Positions 8,686-17,269 of a stretch of DNA of 64,000 nt are shown piece after piece. The notes beneath the pieces were generated by a model. It was not told where the DNA came from. It saw only the letters and a program-made list of their open reading frames with translations, and did not search any database. Each line of letters begins with the position of its first letter. The stretch's first letter is position 1. The position numbers and the translations under genes were made by a program. The stretch comes from an uncultured Pelagibacteraceae bacterium (lineage in GTDB: Bacteria; Pseudomonadota; Alphaproteobacteria; Pelagibacterales; Pelagibacteraceae), in the NCBI GenBank assembly GCA_902610675.1, contig CACLWP010000001.1, positions 56,372 through 120,371 of the forward strand. Reading direction: 5' to 3'.

Positions 8686-11600
8686 ACAACTCTTTTTTTA
8701 GTTCTAAGTCCACTATATCAATTCTTTTTGTATTTTTTGCTAATGCGAGATACATTGAAGGAGTAACATATAAAGTAAAAAAAGTTGAAATAATCATCCC
8801 TCCCAAAATTGTTGAACCAACTGCTAACCTTGATCCCTCACCCGCACCTGGACCAATATTTCCAATTACTAATGGCATCATCGCGATCATTGTACTCAGT
8901 GATGTCATTATAATTGGTCTAAACCTAACAGCACACGCTTCTTTAACAGCCAATTCAATAGTTTTTCCAGTAGATCGAATTTGATTTGCGTAATCTACAA
9001 TTAAAATACTATTCTTAGTTGAGATACCTATTAGTATAATTAATGCTATTTGGGAAAAAATATTTACTGAGCTATTTAGAAATAAAATAAAAACTAATCC
9101 TCCAAAAATAGCCAAAGGCACAGTTAGGATTATCACAAATGGATGAATAAAAGAGTTGAATGTTGCGGCCATAACCAAATAAGCAGTTAGTAGAGCTAAA
9201 GCAAAAATTATAAATAATTCATTACTTGTTTCTTTAATTTCTTCTGATTTTCCTTTCCAAGTAATTTGATTTTCTGGTGCTAAATCATTCATCACACTTT
9301 CAAAATATTTGATTGCTTCAGTTAATGTATACTCTTCACTAATATTCGCTGAAATTGTTACTGCTCGTTGTCTATTATATCTAGCAAGTTCCTTAGCTGA
9401 ACCCTCTTCCTTAAAACTAATAAGATTTGTCAAAGATATTAATTTTCTATTTGTTTCAGAGCGAACAAATATTTTTGAAACACTTTCTTTATTTCGTCGA
9501 TCGGATAAATATTGTTGAACAATAATAGGATATTCTTTGCCTAGCTTATTAAAAGTTGTTATTTTTTTACCTCCATAAAGTGTTTCAAGTGTTTCGCCAA
9601 TTGATTTAGTCGAAACGCCTAAATCTTTAGCTTTGTTTTTATTTATTATTAATTTTATCTCTGGCTTATTTCGATTGTAATCAGACTCAATTCTTGAAAG
9701 ATTTTTATTTGACCTAAGTTTTCTTATTACTTTTTTTTGTATTTCTTCAAGCTCTTCATAAGTATTTCCATAAATGACCATCTGAACAGGTTTGTTGTAA
9801 TTTGATATTCTAATAGACTGAGGAGATATGGGAAAAGCCAGTGCTTGGGGTAAAGTTACTATTTTCCCAATTGCTTCCCTTAAAACAACTTGCTGCCCTT
9901 TTTTTCGATTTTTCCAATCATCAAGTAGAGCGATTATTATAAAACTATTATATGAATTAGCTGAATTTCCAAATCCTGGAACACGCATTATAAATCTCGA
10001 ATATGGACTATCCTCAGCTTGTAGCAAAGGAATAAGTCTTGCTTCTACTTTTTTGGCTTGTTCTTGAGTATATTCAAAAGAACTTCCCTCATCAGTCGAG
10101 CCAATAATTAAATATGCTCCTCGATCTTCCATAGGTAATAATTCTTTCTTTGAAAAACTAAATAAAAGTGCTGAGGCAATGATTATAAAGATAATGAAGA
10201 TACCTACACTCTTAGTTTTATTAATTATAAAATCTAAAGTTTCTTCGTAAAAGTTAGCAAAGTTAGAGAAAATTTTTTCAAACTTTTGAATAAAAATTTT
10301 TTTTGATTTTTTTTTGTATAAAAATTTACTTGCTAGCATAGGTGATAAAGTTAATGCTACGAAAGAAGAAACCACGATTGAAAAAGATAATGCAATTGCT
10401 GTTTCTCTAAATAATGTTCCAGAAATCCCCCCAATAAAAATCAATGGTAAGAAAACTGCTACTAAAATTAGTGTTGTAGCAATAATAGCAAATGAGATTT
10501 GTTTAGACCCCTTATATGCTGCAACAAGTGGTGTCTCACCATTCTCTATTCTTCTGTATATCGCATCTGTCATGATAACCGAGTCATCTGTAATTATACC
10601 AATTGCTAAAATAAAACTTAAAAGTACGAAAATATTAATCGAAAGTCCGAATATATATAGACCTAGAAAGGATGCTATTAAGCTCACAGGTAGTGCTACA
10701 GCAGGCACGATAACTGCCTTTAAATTCCCTAAAAATAGATAAATTATTAATACAACTAAAATGAAAGCAATGACCAGAGTTTTATAAACTTCTTCAATTG
10801 CGGCCCCAACGTAGTTTGCTCTATTAAAAGAAACCCTTAAATCCAATTCTTCCGGTAAAGATTTTTTTACCTCAAGAATTTTTTTCTTGATATCATCTGA
10901 AAGTTCGACCGTTGAAGCCCCACTTCTTGCATAGATACCAATTCCAACAGTTTTCAAATTTATTTGATCTTTAGTTTGAGCTTTAAAGAGAGTTTTTTCT
11001 GAGACTGGCCCAAATTCAACATTGGCTACATCAGATAATAAAATTACGCGATTACTAGTTTTTTTAATAGGTATTTGCTTTATCGTGTTGATATTGTTGT
11101 ATGATTTATCTAGATTAATTGTTAAATCAATATTATCTGCCTCTAGAGTTCCTGCAGCCAAACTTACATTTTCACCACGAATTGCAAGCTCAACTTCTTT
11201 AATTGTTAAATCATTAGCTGCAAGTTTAATAGGATCGATCCAAACTCTAATGCTTAATTCCCTTAATCCACCTACTCTAATTCTTCCAACATTTTTTACA
11301 CTTGAAAATTGGTCCACAAGATATCTTTCTGCGTAGTCACCTAATTCAAGATCGCTCCATGAGGATGAGGATAATGATAGCCACATAGTTGTTGTAAACC
11401 CGGCAGCTCTTTTAAGTATCTGTGGTGGATCCGATTCGGTTGGTAAGTTATCCACAACTCTTGCAACTCTTTCTCTGATGTCATTGGCTGCGTTATCTAA
11501 ATCAATACTTGTATCAAACTCTACATTGATTGTACTTCTTCCATTTTCAGACTTTGAGTCTATATTTTTAATACCTTCAGCTCCACCAATTACATCTTCA

Positions 11601-11803
11601 ACAACTTGGGTTACTTCTTGATCTACTATCGAAGCTGCTGCAGATTTGTAATCTACTTGAACTTGAACAACAGGTGGTTGAATCCCGTTGGGCAATTCTC
11701 TAACTGGTAATTTCCAAAAAACAAATAAACCAAATATAATCAATATCAAAGACATCACCCAAGATACCGTTGGTCTTTTGATACTTAATTCAGTAATAAA
11801 CAT
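8675..11803 (-). CDS. RND efflux transporter, inner-membrane pump (AcrB/MexF-like)
   Basis: A 1042-residue resistance-nodulation-division pump of normal length with 12 predicted membrane segments and two large periplasmic loops. The proton relay is intact: the Asp pair in GIITDDSVIMTDA (about residue 407) and the Lys in GISTKNSILIVDYA (about 930). It opens with the family signature around KRPTVSWVMSLILI and LPVRELPNG. Its start touches the stop of the adaptor gene upstream on the minus strand, so the two form one operon. No TolC-type outer-membrane channel is encoded in the window. Substrate is unknown. Confidence 0.93.
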   Translation of the reverse strand: MFITELSIKRPTVSWVMSLILIIFGLFVFWKLPVRELPNGIQPPVVQVQVDYKSAAASIVDQEVTQVVEDVIGGAEGIKNIDSKSENGRSTINVEFDTSIDLDNAANDIRERVARVVDNLPTESDPPQILKRAAGFTTTMWLSLSSSSWSDLELGDYAERYLVDQFSSVKNVGRIRVGGLRELSIRVWIDPIKLAANDLTIKEVELAIRGENVSLAAGTLEADNIDLTINLDKSYNNINTIKQIPIKKTSNRVILLSDVANVEFGPVSEKTLFKAQTKDQINLKTVGIGIYARSGASTVELSDDIKKKILEVKKSLPEELDLRVSFNRANYVGAAIEEVYKTLVIAFILVVLIIYLFLGNLKAVIVPAVALPVSLIASFLGLYIFGLSINIFVLLSFILAIGIITDDSVIMTDAIYRRIENGETPLVAAYKGSKQISFAIIATTLILVAVFLPLIFIGGISGTLFRETAIALSFSIVVSSFVALTLSPMLASKFLYKKKSKKIFIQKFEKIFSNFANFYEETLDFIINKTKSVGIFIIFIIIASALLFSFSKKELLPMEDRGAYLIIGSTDEGSSFEYTQEQAKKVEARLIPLLQAEDSPYSRFIMRVPGFGNSANSYNSFIIIALLDDWKNRKKGQQVVLREAIGKIVTLPQALAFPISPQSIRISNYNKPVQMVIYGNTYEELEEIQKKVIRKLRSNKNLSRIESDYNRNKPEIKLIINKNKAKDLGVSTKSIGETLETLYGGKKITTFNKLGKEYPIIVQQYLSDRRNKESVSKIFVRSETNRKLISLTNLISFKEEGSAKELARYNRQRAVTISANISEEYTLTEAIKYFESVMNDLAPENQITWKGKSEEIKETSNELFIIFALALLTAYLVMAATFNSFIHPFVIILTVPLAIFGGLVFILFLNSSVNIFSQIALIILIGISTKNSILIVDYANQIRSTGKTIELAVKEACAVRFRPIIMTSLSTMIAMMPLVIGNIGPGAGEGSRLAVGSTILGGMIISTFFTLYVTPSMYLALAKNTKRIDIVDLELKKELSKK

Positions 11804-12672
11804 TATTTATTTATAGGTTTTATCTTTCCACGAGGTCTTACCTTTTTTAAACCTTCAGCTACAATAATATCTCCATCATCTAAACCTGAAATTATTTCAA
11901 TACTACCATCACCTCTTAGTCCAGTTTTTACCCCGGTTTTATTTGCAGTATTTTCATCATTAATTTTGTAAACATATGACTCATCACCTTCTATCATGAC
12001 ACTTGTATCAGGCACACTAAGAGAATTTCTTAAATCAAATTTAACTTTTACCTCTAAAAGTGATCCTGAAATTAACTCTAAATTTTCATTTTTAACTTTA
12101 ATTCTCGATAATAAACTTCTGGTATCCGCATTTATTCTACTTGAAACAAAATCTATCTCACCTAAAAAAGTTTTATCTTTAAAACTAGATAACGTAACTT
12201 CAACTGGAAGACCTTTTTTTATATATGCAGAATAACTCTCTGGAATTTTAATATCTGAGTAAATCGTCGAGTTGTCATCAAGTGTTATGATAAATATGTT
12301 GCTTGAAACAAGAATATCTTCCGTCAAACCTGTATAACCTAGTACTCCGCTGAAAGGGGCTAATATGTTTCCACTTTTTAATTTAATTAAAACGTCTCCT
12401 TTTTCTACAAAATTCTTTAATTTTAAATCTTCAAAAAGATCATCTTTTTTAATCTTGAAGGTTTTTGATTTTTTTGAAATTGCTGTACCGTAAGTTTCTA
12501 TTTGTTCAGAGAATTCTTTTTCAATAACCTCAGTTACAATTATTCCTGGTGGCGGTCTTTTACTAAATTTTTTTTTAAAATGATTTCCTATCATTAATCT
12601 CCCTACAATTACTATTGTAATAACTAAAAAAAATATAAATATTATTGAAATAGTTTTTGTTGATCTTTTCAT
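11803..12672 (-). CDS. RND periplasmic adaptor (membrane fusion protein), short form
   Basis: A 289-residue membrane fusion protein that should link the RND pump to an outer-membrane channel. An N-terminal anchor (about residues 7-27) is followed by a lipoyl/barrel-type domain. The two lipoyl halves are almost contiguous: FVEKGDVLIKLKSG runs directly into NILAPFSGVLGYTG. In typical adaptors a long alpha-hairpin sits between these halves, so it appears to be missing, which also explains the short length. The beta-barrel and membrane-proximal parts (about 140-285) are present. It precedes the pump gene with a shared base. Family is certain; the architecture is unusual. Confidence 0.88.
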   Translation of the reverse strand: MKRSTKTISIIFIFFLVITIVIVGRLMIGNHFKKKFSKRPPPGIIVTEVIEKEFSEQIETYGTAISKKSKTFKIKKDDLFEDLKLKNFVEKGDVLIKLKSGNILAPFSGVLGYTGLTEDILVSSNIFIITLDDNSTIYSDIKIPESYSAYIKKGLPVEVTLSSFKDKTFLGEIDFVSSRINADTRSLLSRIKVKNENLELISGSLLEVKVKFDLRNSLSVPDTSVMIEGDESYVYKINDENTANKTGVKTGLRGDGSIEIISGLDDGDIIVAEGLKKVRPRGKIKPINK

Positions 12673-12679
12673 AAAAAAT

Positions 12680-13495
12680 TTAAATTAATCCGTATTCGGC
12701 CCAAGAGCCATCATAAATACAAGGAAGATACTTATCATTAATTAAAGAATAAGCTAGTGCCAAAACACACGCTGTAACACCAGAACCACATGAAAAAACA
12801 ATATTTTTTTGTTCTACATTTTCTAAACATGTATTAAAAATTTTTTTAAGTTCATCTTTATTTCTAAAAGTTTTATTGTCATTGATGCAATCATTAAATG
12901 GTATACAAGAAGAATTTTTAATACACCCACTTCTAAGACCTTTTCTGGGTTCAGGGACTTTACCTTCAAATCTCTCTCTACTTCGAGCATCAATTAATAC
13001 AAACATTTTTTCTTCAATATTTTGATCAATAGCTTTTTTACTTTTAACAAGATCTTTTCTCTCTAAACTTTTATAATCTGACTTACCTACATTTAAAATT
13101 CTGTCTGTGACTTTTTTTTTCTCCTTAAGCCATTTCTTTAGTCCACCATTTAGAACATTTATTAGTTTTGGATCATGCCCGTAATAAATAAAATTAAACC
13201 AACCACGACATGAGCTTATAACATCAGAGTTATCGTAAATAACTATCTCATCATTTTTCTGAATTCCCATATTTGAAACAATGGTATTCCAGCTCATTTG
13301 GTCAACTAGCATATGTGGTAAAGCAGTATCTTTTTTTGAATTTTCATCTAAATCAAAAAAAATTGCATTTGGTATATGAAGAGATTTATATTCTTCATAT
13401 CCATTTCTTTGTGTTTGTGGCATATGCCAAGAACAGTCAATAATTTTCACTTTAGTAAGATTTTTTTCCAACCAATCAGTTTCGACTAAAGACAT
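12680..13495 (-). CDS. sseA: 3-mercaptopyruvate sulfurtransferase (two-domain rhodanese)
   Basis: A 271-residue protein of two rhodanese domains. The C-terminal domain holds the active-site Cys in VFSCGSGVTACV (about residues 235-246); CGSGVT is the form of mercaptopyruvate sulfurtransferases, whereas thiosulfate enzymes usually have CRKGVT. The N-terminal domain keeps the structural DCSWHMPQ and IPNAIFFDLDE motifs. It transfers sulfur from 3-mercaptopyruvate to thiol or cyanide acceptors. It sits 8 bases downstream of nothing else on its strand except msrA, whose stop is only two bases away from its start region, so co-transcription with msrA is likely. Confidence 0.9.
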   Translation of the reverse strand: MSLVETDWLEKNLTKVKIIDCSWHMPQTQRNGYEEYKSLHIPNAIFFDLDENSKKDTALPHMLVDQMSWNTIVSNMGIQKNDEIVIYDNSDVISSCRGWFNFIYYGHDPKLINVLNGGLKKWLKEKKKVTDRILNVGKSDYKSLERKDLVKSKKAIDQNIEEKMFVLIDARSRERFEGKVPEPRKGLRSGCIKNSSCIPFNDCINDNKTFRNKDELKKIFNTCLENVEQKNIVFSCGSGVTACVLALAYSLINDKYLPCIYDGSWAEYGLI

Positions 13496-13496
13496 A

Positions 13497-13940
13497 TTAT
13501 TGCTTTTCTAAATATTTTTGATGATATTCTTCTGCTGGACAATAATTTTTTAGTAAAGATATTTTTGTCACAACTTTTCCAGATAAACGCTCATTTACTT
13601 CACCTAAAACTTTCTCAGCAATCATTTTTTGATTGTCATTTAGACAAAATATTTCACTTCTATATTGAGTGCCAAAATCAGGTCCTTGATAATTTAATGT
13701 TGTAGGGTCATGAATTTGAAAAAAAATTTTTAAAATTTTTTCGTATGATATAGTTTTCTCATCAAAATCTAGCTTTACCACCTCAGCATGATTTGTGTTT
13801 CCAGTGCAAACTTCTTTATATGTTGTGACAGGGCTATCACCACCGCAATAACCAACCTCTGTTTTGATTATACCATCTAATTTACTGAATTTAATTTCAG
13901 GTCCCCAAAAGCATCCAAGCGCTAAAACTGCTATTTCCAT
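13497..13940 (-). CDS. msrA: Peptide methionine-S-sulfoxide reductase MsrA
   Basis: A 147-residue repair enzyme that reduces methionine-S-sulfoxide in proteins. The catalytic motif LALGCFWGPE is at residues 6-15, and GYCGGDSPVTTYKEVCTG, HAEVV and QYRSEIF follow in the usual order. Length is near the minimal size of the family; the C-terminal part carries a candidate resolving Cys in KNYCPAEEYHQKY. It is first in a minus-strand pair with the sulfurtransferase and divergent from the EamA transporter, with a 35-base gap between. Confidence 0.96.
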   Translation of the reverse strand: MEIAVLALGCFWGPEIKFSKLDGIIKTEVGYCGGDSPVTTYKEVCTGNTNHAEVVKLDFDEKTISYEKILKIFFQIHDPTTLNYQGPDFGTQYRSEIFCLNDNQKMIAEKVLGEVNERLSGKVVTKISLLKNYCPAEEYHQKYLEKQ

Positions 13941-13975
13941 TGAATAAGATTTAATTTAATCTACAAATTATTCAT

Positions 13976-14860
13976 ATGCTCAGTAAAAATCAATTGGGAT
14001 TTTTGTACATGTTTATGTCCATTTGTGCATTTTCATTAATGGATCTAATTGTAAAGTGGTCTGTTGATTATCCAATTGGTCAAGTTTTGTTTTTTAGGGG
14101 GTTTTTTGGGATAATCTTTTATTTTTTTATAATACCAAAAGAAAGATTTCATAACTTTTATAAAACTCAACGACCAGGATTACACGCATTAAGGTGTGGC
14201 TCAGGACTGATAGCATTAATTGCAATATTTATTGCTTTAAGACAGTTACCATTAGCAACTGTTGTAAGCATATCTTTTGCAGCTCCAATATTTACAACTA
14301 TATTATCTATATTCTTACTCAATGAGAAAGTTGGGATTTTTAGGTGGTTAGCAGTAATTATAGGCTTTGTTGGGATCCTTATAATTACAGAACCAGGGAT
14401 TACTGAATTAAACATTTATTATATTTTTCCAATCATATTTTGTTTAGGTCTTTCTTATGTAGCAATAACAATTAGACAATTGTCAACAACCGAACCTGTT
14501 TGGCTAATTTCTTTTTATTTTTCCTTAGCTATTACATTATTAAGTTTTTTAACCATTCCCCAGGGCTGGATTATGCCTACCTTAAATCATTTTATACTTT
14601 TATCTTTGATAGGTATTTTTGGAGGCGTTGCAAACTTGTGGTTAAGTCAATCATATAAATTTTCAGAAGTTTCTTTGGTAACCCCTTTAAAATATTTAGC
14701 TTTGGTTTTTGCTATTATATTTGGATATTTCATTTGGGATGAGATACCCACGTTTAAAACATTGATTGGGGCTATATTGGTAATTGTTTCAACGCTTATA
14801 ATTTTTAGAAGGGAGATTTATAACAAAAAAATTATAACATCCAGGCCAATAAATGACTAA
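13976..14860 (+). CDS. EamA/DMT-family transporter
   Basis: A 294-residue membrane protein with ten predicted transmembrane segments arranged as two five-helix repeats, as in EamA (drug/metabolite) transporters. The first repeat starts SICAFSLMDLIVKWS and contains PLATVVSISFAAPIF; the second contains SEVSLVTPLKYLALVFAIIFG, both typical of the family. Substrates of these carriers vary (amino acids, nucleotides, S-adenosylmethionine) and cannot be told here. The 3' end overlaps the DNA glycosylase gene by 8 bases, so the two are probably co-transcribed. Confidence 0.9.
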   Translation: MLSKNQLGFLYMFMSICAFSLMDLIVKWSVDYPIGQVLFFRGFFGIIFYFFIIPKERFHNFYKTQRPGLHALRCGSGLIALIAIFIALRQLPLATVVSISFAAPIFTTILSIFLLNEKVGIFRWLAVIIGFVGILIITEPGITELNIYYIFPIIFCLGLSYVAITIRQLSTTEPVWLISFYFSLAITLLSFLTIPQGWIMPTLNHFILLSLIGIFGGVANLWLSQSYKFSEVSLVTPLKYLALVFAIIFGYFIWDEIPTFKTLIGAILVIVSTLIIFRREIYNKKIITSRPIND

Positions 14861-15488
14861 AGTACCAAAATATTGGAGTAAGGCAAAAAAATATTTATCT
14901 AGGAGGGATAGAACTCTTCATAAATTAATTAAAAGTTACGAAAGCCCTTCAGAGACTATCTTAACATCAAGAAGAGATATTTTTTTCTCTCTGTGTAAAA
15001 GTATAGTCGGACAACAAATAAGTGTTGCAGCAGCGAATTCTGTCTTTTTAAGATTTAAAAAGAAATGTAAAAAAAAGATAAATCCAAAAACAGTGTCTAA
15101 GTTGACCTTTGCTCAATTGAAAAGCTGCGGGCTAAGCAGACAGAAAGTCTTTGGAATAAAAAGTTTAGCCAATCAGATGATTGAAAAAACTTTTAACCCT
15201 AAATTGATTGACAAGATGTCTGATGAAGAAGCTATAAATTATTTATTACAATTGAAACAAATAGGAAGATGGTCAGCAGAAATGATCTTATTATTCACAT
15301 ACAATAGATCAAATATCTGGCCAATTCAGGATATCGGTCTTTTGAGAGCTATTTCAAAAAATTATAAAAAGAAATATTTACCACCTGAAAAATTTGTATC
15401 TTTATTAAAAAAAAGATTTAGTCCTTATTGTTCTGTAGCCACCTGGTATTTATGGAGAAGTATAGATCCTGAACCTATTCAGTACTAA
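14853..15488 (+). CDS. alkA: DNA-3-methyladenine glycosylase II (AlkA type)
   Basis: A 211-residue base-excision repair glycosylase of the helix-hairpin-helix superfamily, removing alkylated purines. The hairpin is LKQIGRWSAEMILLF (about residues 131-145), followed by the catalytic Asp in WPIQDIGLLRAI (about 155). The N-terminal region includes SIVGQQISVAAANSVF, the characteristic QQIS motif. The extra N-terminal beta domain of E. coli AlkA is absent, giving the compact form common in many bacteria. It is coupled to the transporter upstream and its tail overlaps a convergent DUF1330 gene by 14 bases. Confidence 0.92.
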   Translation: MTKVPKYWSKAKKYLSRRDRTLHKLIKSYESPSETILTSRRDIFFSLCKSIVGQQISVAAANSVFLRFKKKCKKKINPKTVSKLTFAQLKSCGLSRQKVFGIKSLANQMIEKTFNPKLIDKMSDEEAINYLLQLKQIGRWSAEMILLFTYNRSNIWPIQDIGLLRAISKNYKKKYLPPEKFVSLLKKRFSPYCSVATWYLWRSIDPEPIQY

Positions 15489-15774
15489 ATCCTTCAACAA
15501 CTTGCATATGTCTTTTTGTAGTTTTTTCGGCTACTGCCCAACTCTCTTGATATTCTTTAGAAGAGTGACATTCTAATGCTTTAGCATAACTTGGGAATTC
15601 CCATACAACAGTTCTATCAAAATCATCTCCATTAAAAGTCTCATGTTTACCACCTCTAACAAGAGGGATACCACCATAACTTTTAATTATTGGCGTTGCT
15701 AGCTCTGAATATTTTTTAATATTTTCTTGATTATCAATTTTAAAATACAAACTTACCCAATAACCTTTTTTCAT
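15475..15774 (-). CDS. DUF1330 family protein
   Basis: A 99-residue protein of the DUF1330 family, a small ferredoxin-like dimeric alpha/beta barrel fold. Family marks are the N-terminal YWVSLYFKIDNQENIKKYSE, the GGIPLVRGGKHETFNGD turn, and RTVVWEFPSYAKALECHSSKEY. Such proteins are usually stand-alone with unknown enzymatic role. It lies two bases downstream of the GT17 gene on the same strand, so the two are probably one transcript, and it overlaps the convergent alkA. Confidence 0.88.
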   Translation of the reverse strand: MKKGYWVSLYFKIDNQENIKKYSELATPIIKSYGGIPLVRGGKHETFNGDDFDRTVVWEFPSYAKALECHSSKEYQESWAVAEKTTKRHMQVVEGFSTE

Positions 15775-15775
15775 A

Positions 15776-16666
15776 TTAATCGATCCATTCTTGATAATTA
15801 TTTAAATTATCTTGCAAAAATTTAGGTAATCTGTCTAGTGGATATTTTTCAAGTTTTTTGCCATGACCTATTTTTTTAGCCCTTTTATCTAAAGTTAGAT
15901 CATAAATTGCTGTTTTATTCTTAATGATATTATTAATTTCTTCAACTGAAATAGGGTTCAAGTCAAATTCTCTGTGATGCAAGTATGACCTAAGTTTATG
16001 TTGAATTTCATCTGCATTTTTTAAGTAAGTAAAATGCCATCCTCCATTTTCTATTATTTTTATATCTATAAATTTTGTATCAGAAAATAAAGCATCTAGT
16101 CTTAAAAAAGAATATTTTTTAACTTTTATATTTCTTAACCATTGAGGTGATTTTAAGTATTTTTTTTTACAAGCTCTTGTTCCAGTCCAAAAAAATTTAG
16201 GTAATTTAAGATTAAACTTGTAGTAAAACATTTCTTGTTTAAACATAATTATTTTTTGAGTAATCATATTAATTTCTACCTTTTCAAGATTTGGTATTTC
16301 GTCTACATCTGAGATTAAAATTAAATCTTCCTCATTTGCATCTTTTAATCCATTAAGAATAAAGTTTCTTTGTCCATTTTCTCGTAAGATTGAATTTAAT
16401 ATATATTTTCTTGATTTAATATCTTCATTATCTTCATTCAAAACTTCATCAATATCTTTAGGCCTGTTATCGTAAACTAAATAAATAATCTTATTCTTAA
16501 ATTTTTCAAATTTTTTATTATCAAACTGAAGCTTCCTCTTTTCACCTTTATGTGTGAAGCTGCTCTCAACAATTACAAAATAGTCAACGTACTTATCTAA
16601 TATATTAAGTCTAAGATCTAAAAGAACGTCTTCATTAAAATACATGAAACAGTCAAATATTTTCAT
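15776..16666 (-). CDS. Glycosyltransferase family 17 protein
   Basis: A 296-residue protein of the GT17 type. It opens with IFDCFMYFNEDVLLDLRLNIL, then FVIVESSFTHKGEKRKL, and carries the acidic donor-binding motif LISDVDEIPNL (about residues 107-117), all characteristic of the family. Eukaryotic GT17 enzymes add a bisecting beta-1,4-GlcNAc to N-glycans; the acceptor of bacterial members is unknown, most likely surface polysaccharide. There is no signal or membrane segment, so it is cytoplasmic. Its start region faces the phosphoribosyltransferase gene on the other strand. Confidence 0.85.
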   Translation of the reverse strand: MKIFDCFMYFNEDVLLDLRLNILDKYVDYFVIVESSFTHKGEKRKLQFDNKKFEKFKNKIIYLVYDNRPKDIDEVLNEDNEDIKSRKYILNSILRENGQRNFILNGLKDANEEDLILISDVDEIPNLEKVEINMITQKIIMFKQEMFYYKFNLKLPKFFWTGTRACKKKYLKSPQWLRNIKVKKYSFLRLDALFSDTKFIDIKIIENGGWHFTYLKNADEIQHKLRSYLHHREFDLNPISVEEINNIIKNKTAIYDLTLDKRAKKIGHGKKLEKYPLDRLPKFLQDNLNNYQEWID

Positions 16667-16715
16667 AATACCTTTTTTAATCTTTTTTAATTTTTTTTAT
16701 ATGATAAAAAAATTT

Positions 16716-17237
16716 ATGGCAGATAAATTAATTATAACATTTGAGGAATATACCAAAATTGTTGAAAAATTGGCTATCGAAATACATAACAATTATAATC
16801 CCACTGTCCTAGTTGGCATAATGAGAGGTGCTGCGCCGATTATTGACATACTCTCAAGAATTTTAAAACTTCCAATAGCATATATAGTTATCCAAAGTTA
16901 TTCAGGAAAAGGCACAGAGGATCAACAAGGTCAATTAATGTTTGCTAGAGAAATAAGCTCACTTGCAAATGATAAAGATTTTAAAAAAGTACTTTTAATT
17001 GATGATTTATCAGATACAGGTTTAACATTAAATAAAAGTATAGAGTGGCTGAAAAGTTATGGACCAACAAAAAATTTTATAAATGAAATTAAGACAGCCT
17101 GCCTATGGAAAAAAAAATCCTCAACCTTTGAGCCAGATTTTTGCCCAATAAAGCTCGACTCTGATCCTTGGATTGTTCAACCTACTGAACATTATGAGGA
17201 AATATCTATTGATGAAATAAAAAATAAAAATAAATAG
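16716..17237 (+). CDS. Purine phosphoribosyltransferase family protein
   Basis: A 173-residue type I phosphoribosyltransferase. The PRPP-binding motif is VLLIDDLSDTGLT (about residues 92-104), and the N-terminal part has VGIMRGAAPIIDILSR. I take the ATG at 16716 because the longer reading from 16644 adds a hydrophobic, non-family tail that would overlap the GT17 gene; ATG 16701 is also possible. It faces an NCS2 purine permease across a hairpin, which suggests a role in salvaging xanthine, guanine or hypoxanthine taken up by that carrier. The exact base cannot be told from motifs. Confidence 0.82.
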   Translation: MADKLIITFEEYTKIVEKLAIEIHNNYNPTVLVGIMRGAAPIIDILSRILKLPIAYIVIQSYSGKGTEDQQGQLMFAREISSLANDKDFKKVLLIDDLSDTGLTLNKSIEWLKSYGPTKNFINEIKTACLWKKKSSTFEPDFCPIKLDSDPWIVQPTEHYEEISIDEIKNKNK

Positions 17238-17260
17238 GGCTAGAATTAACTAGCCCTATT
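17233..17260. terminator. Perfect 11-bp hairpin between convergent genes
   Basis: Arms 17233-17243 and 17250-17260 pair perfectly (AATAGGGCTAG with CTAGCCCTATT) around a six-base loop. It sits between the stop of the phosphoribosyltransferase gene and the stop of the NCS2 permease. The position and GC-rich core fit a bidirectional terminator, although the U-tract is poor on the plus strand. Confidence 0.7.
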
Positions 17261-17269
17261 AATATCTAA

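Noticed and set aside
10314..10742. 142-residue plus-strand ORF antisense to the RND pump
   Set aside because: Overlaps the most conserved part of the pump; the product has no motif or signal.
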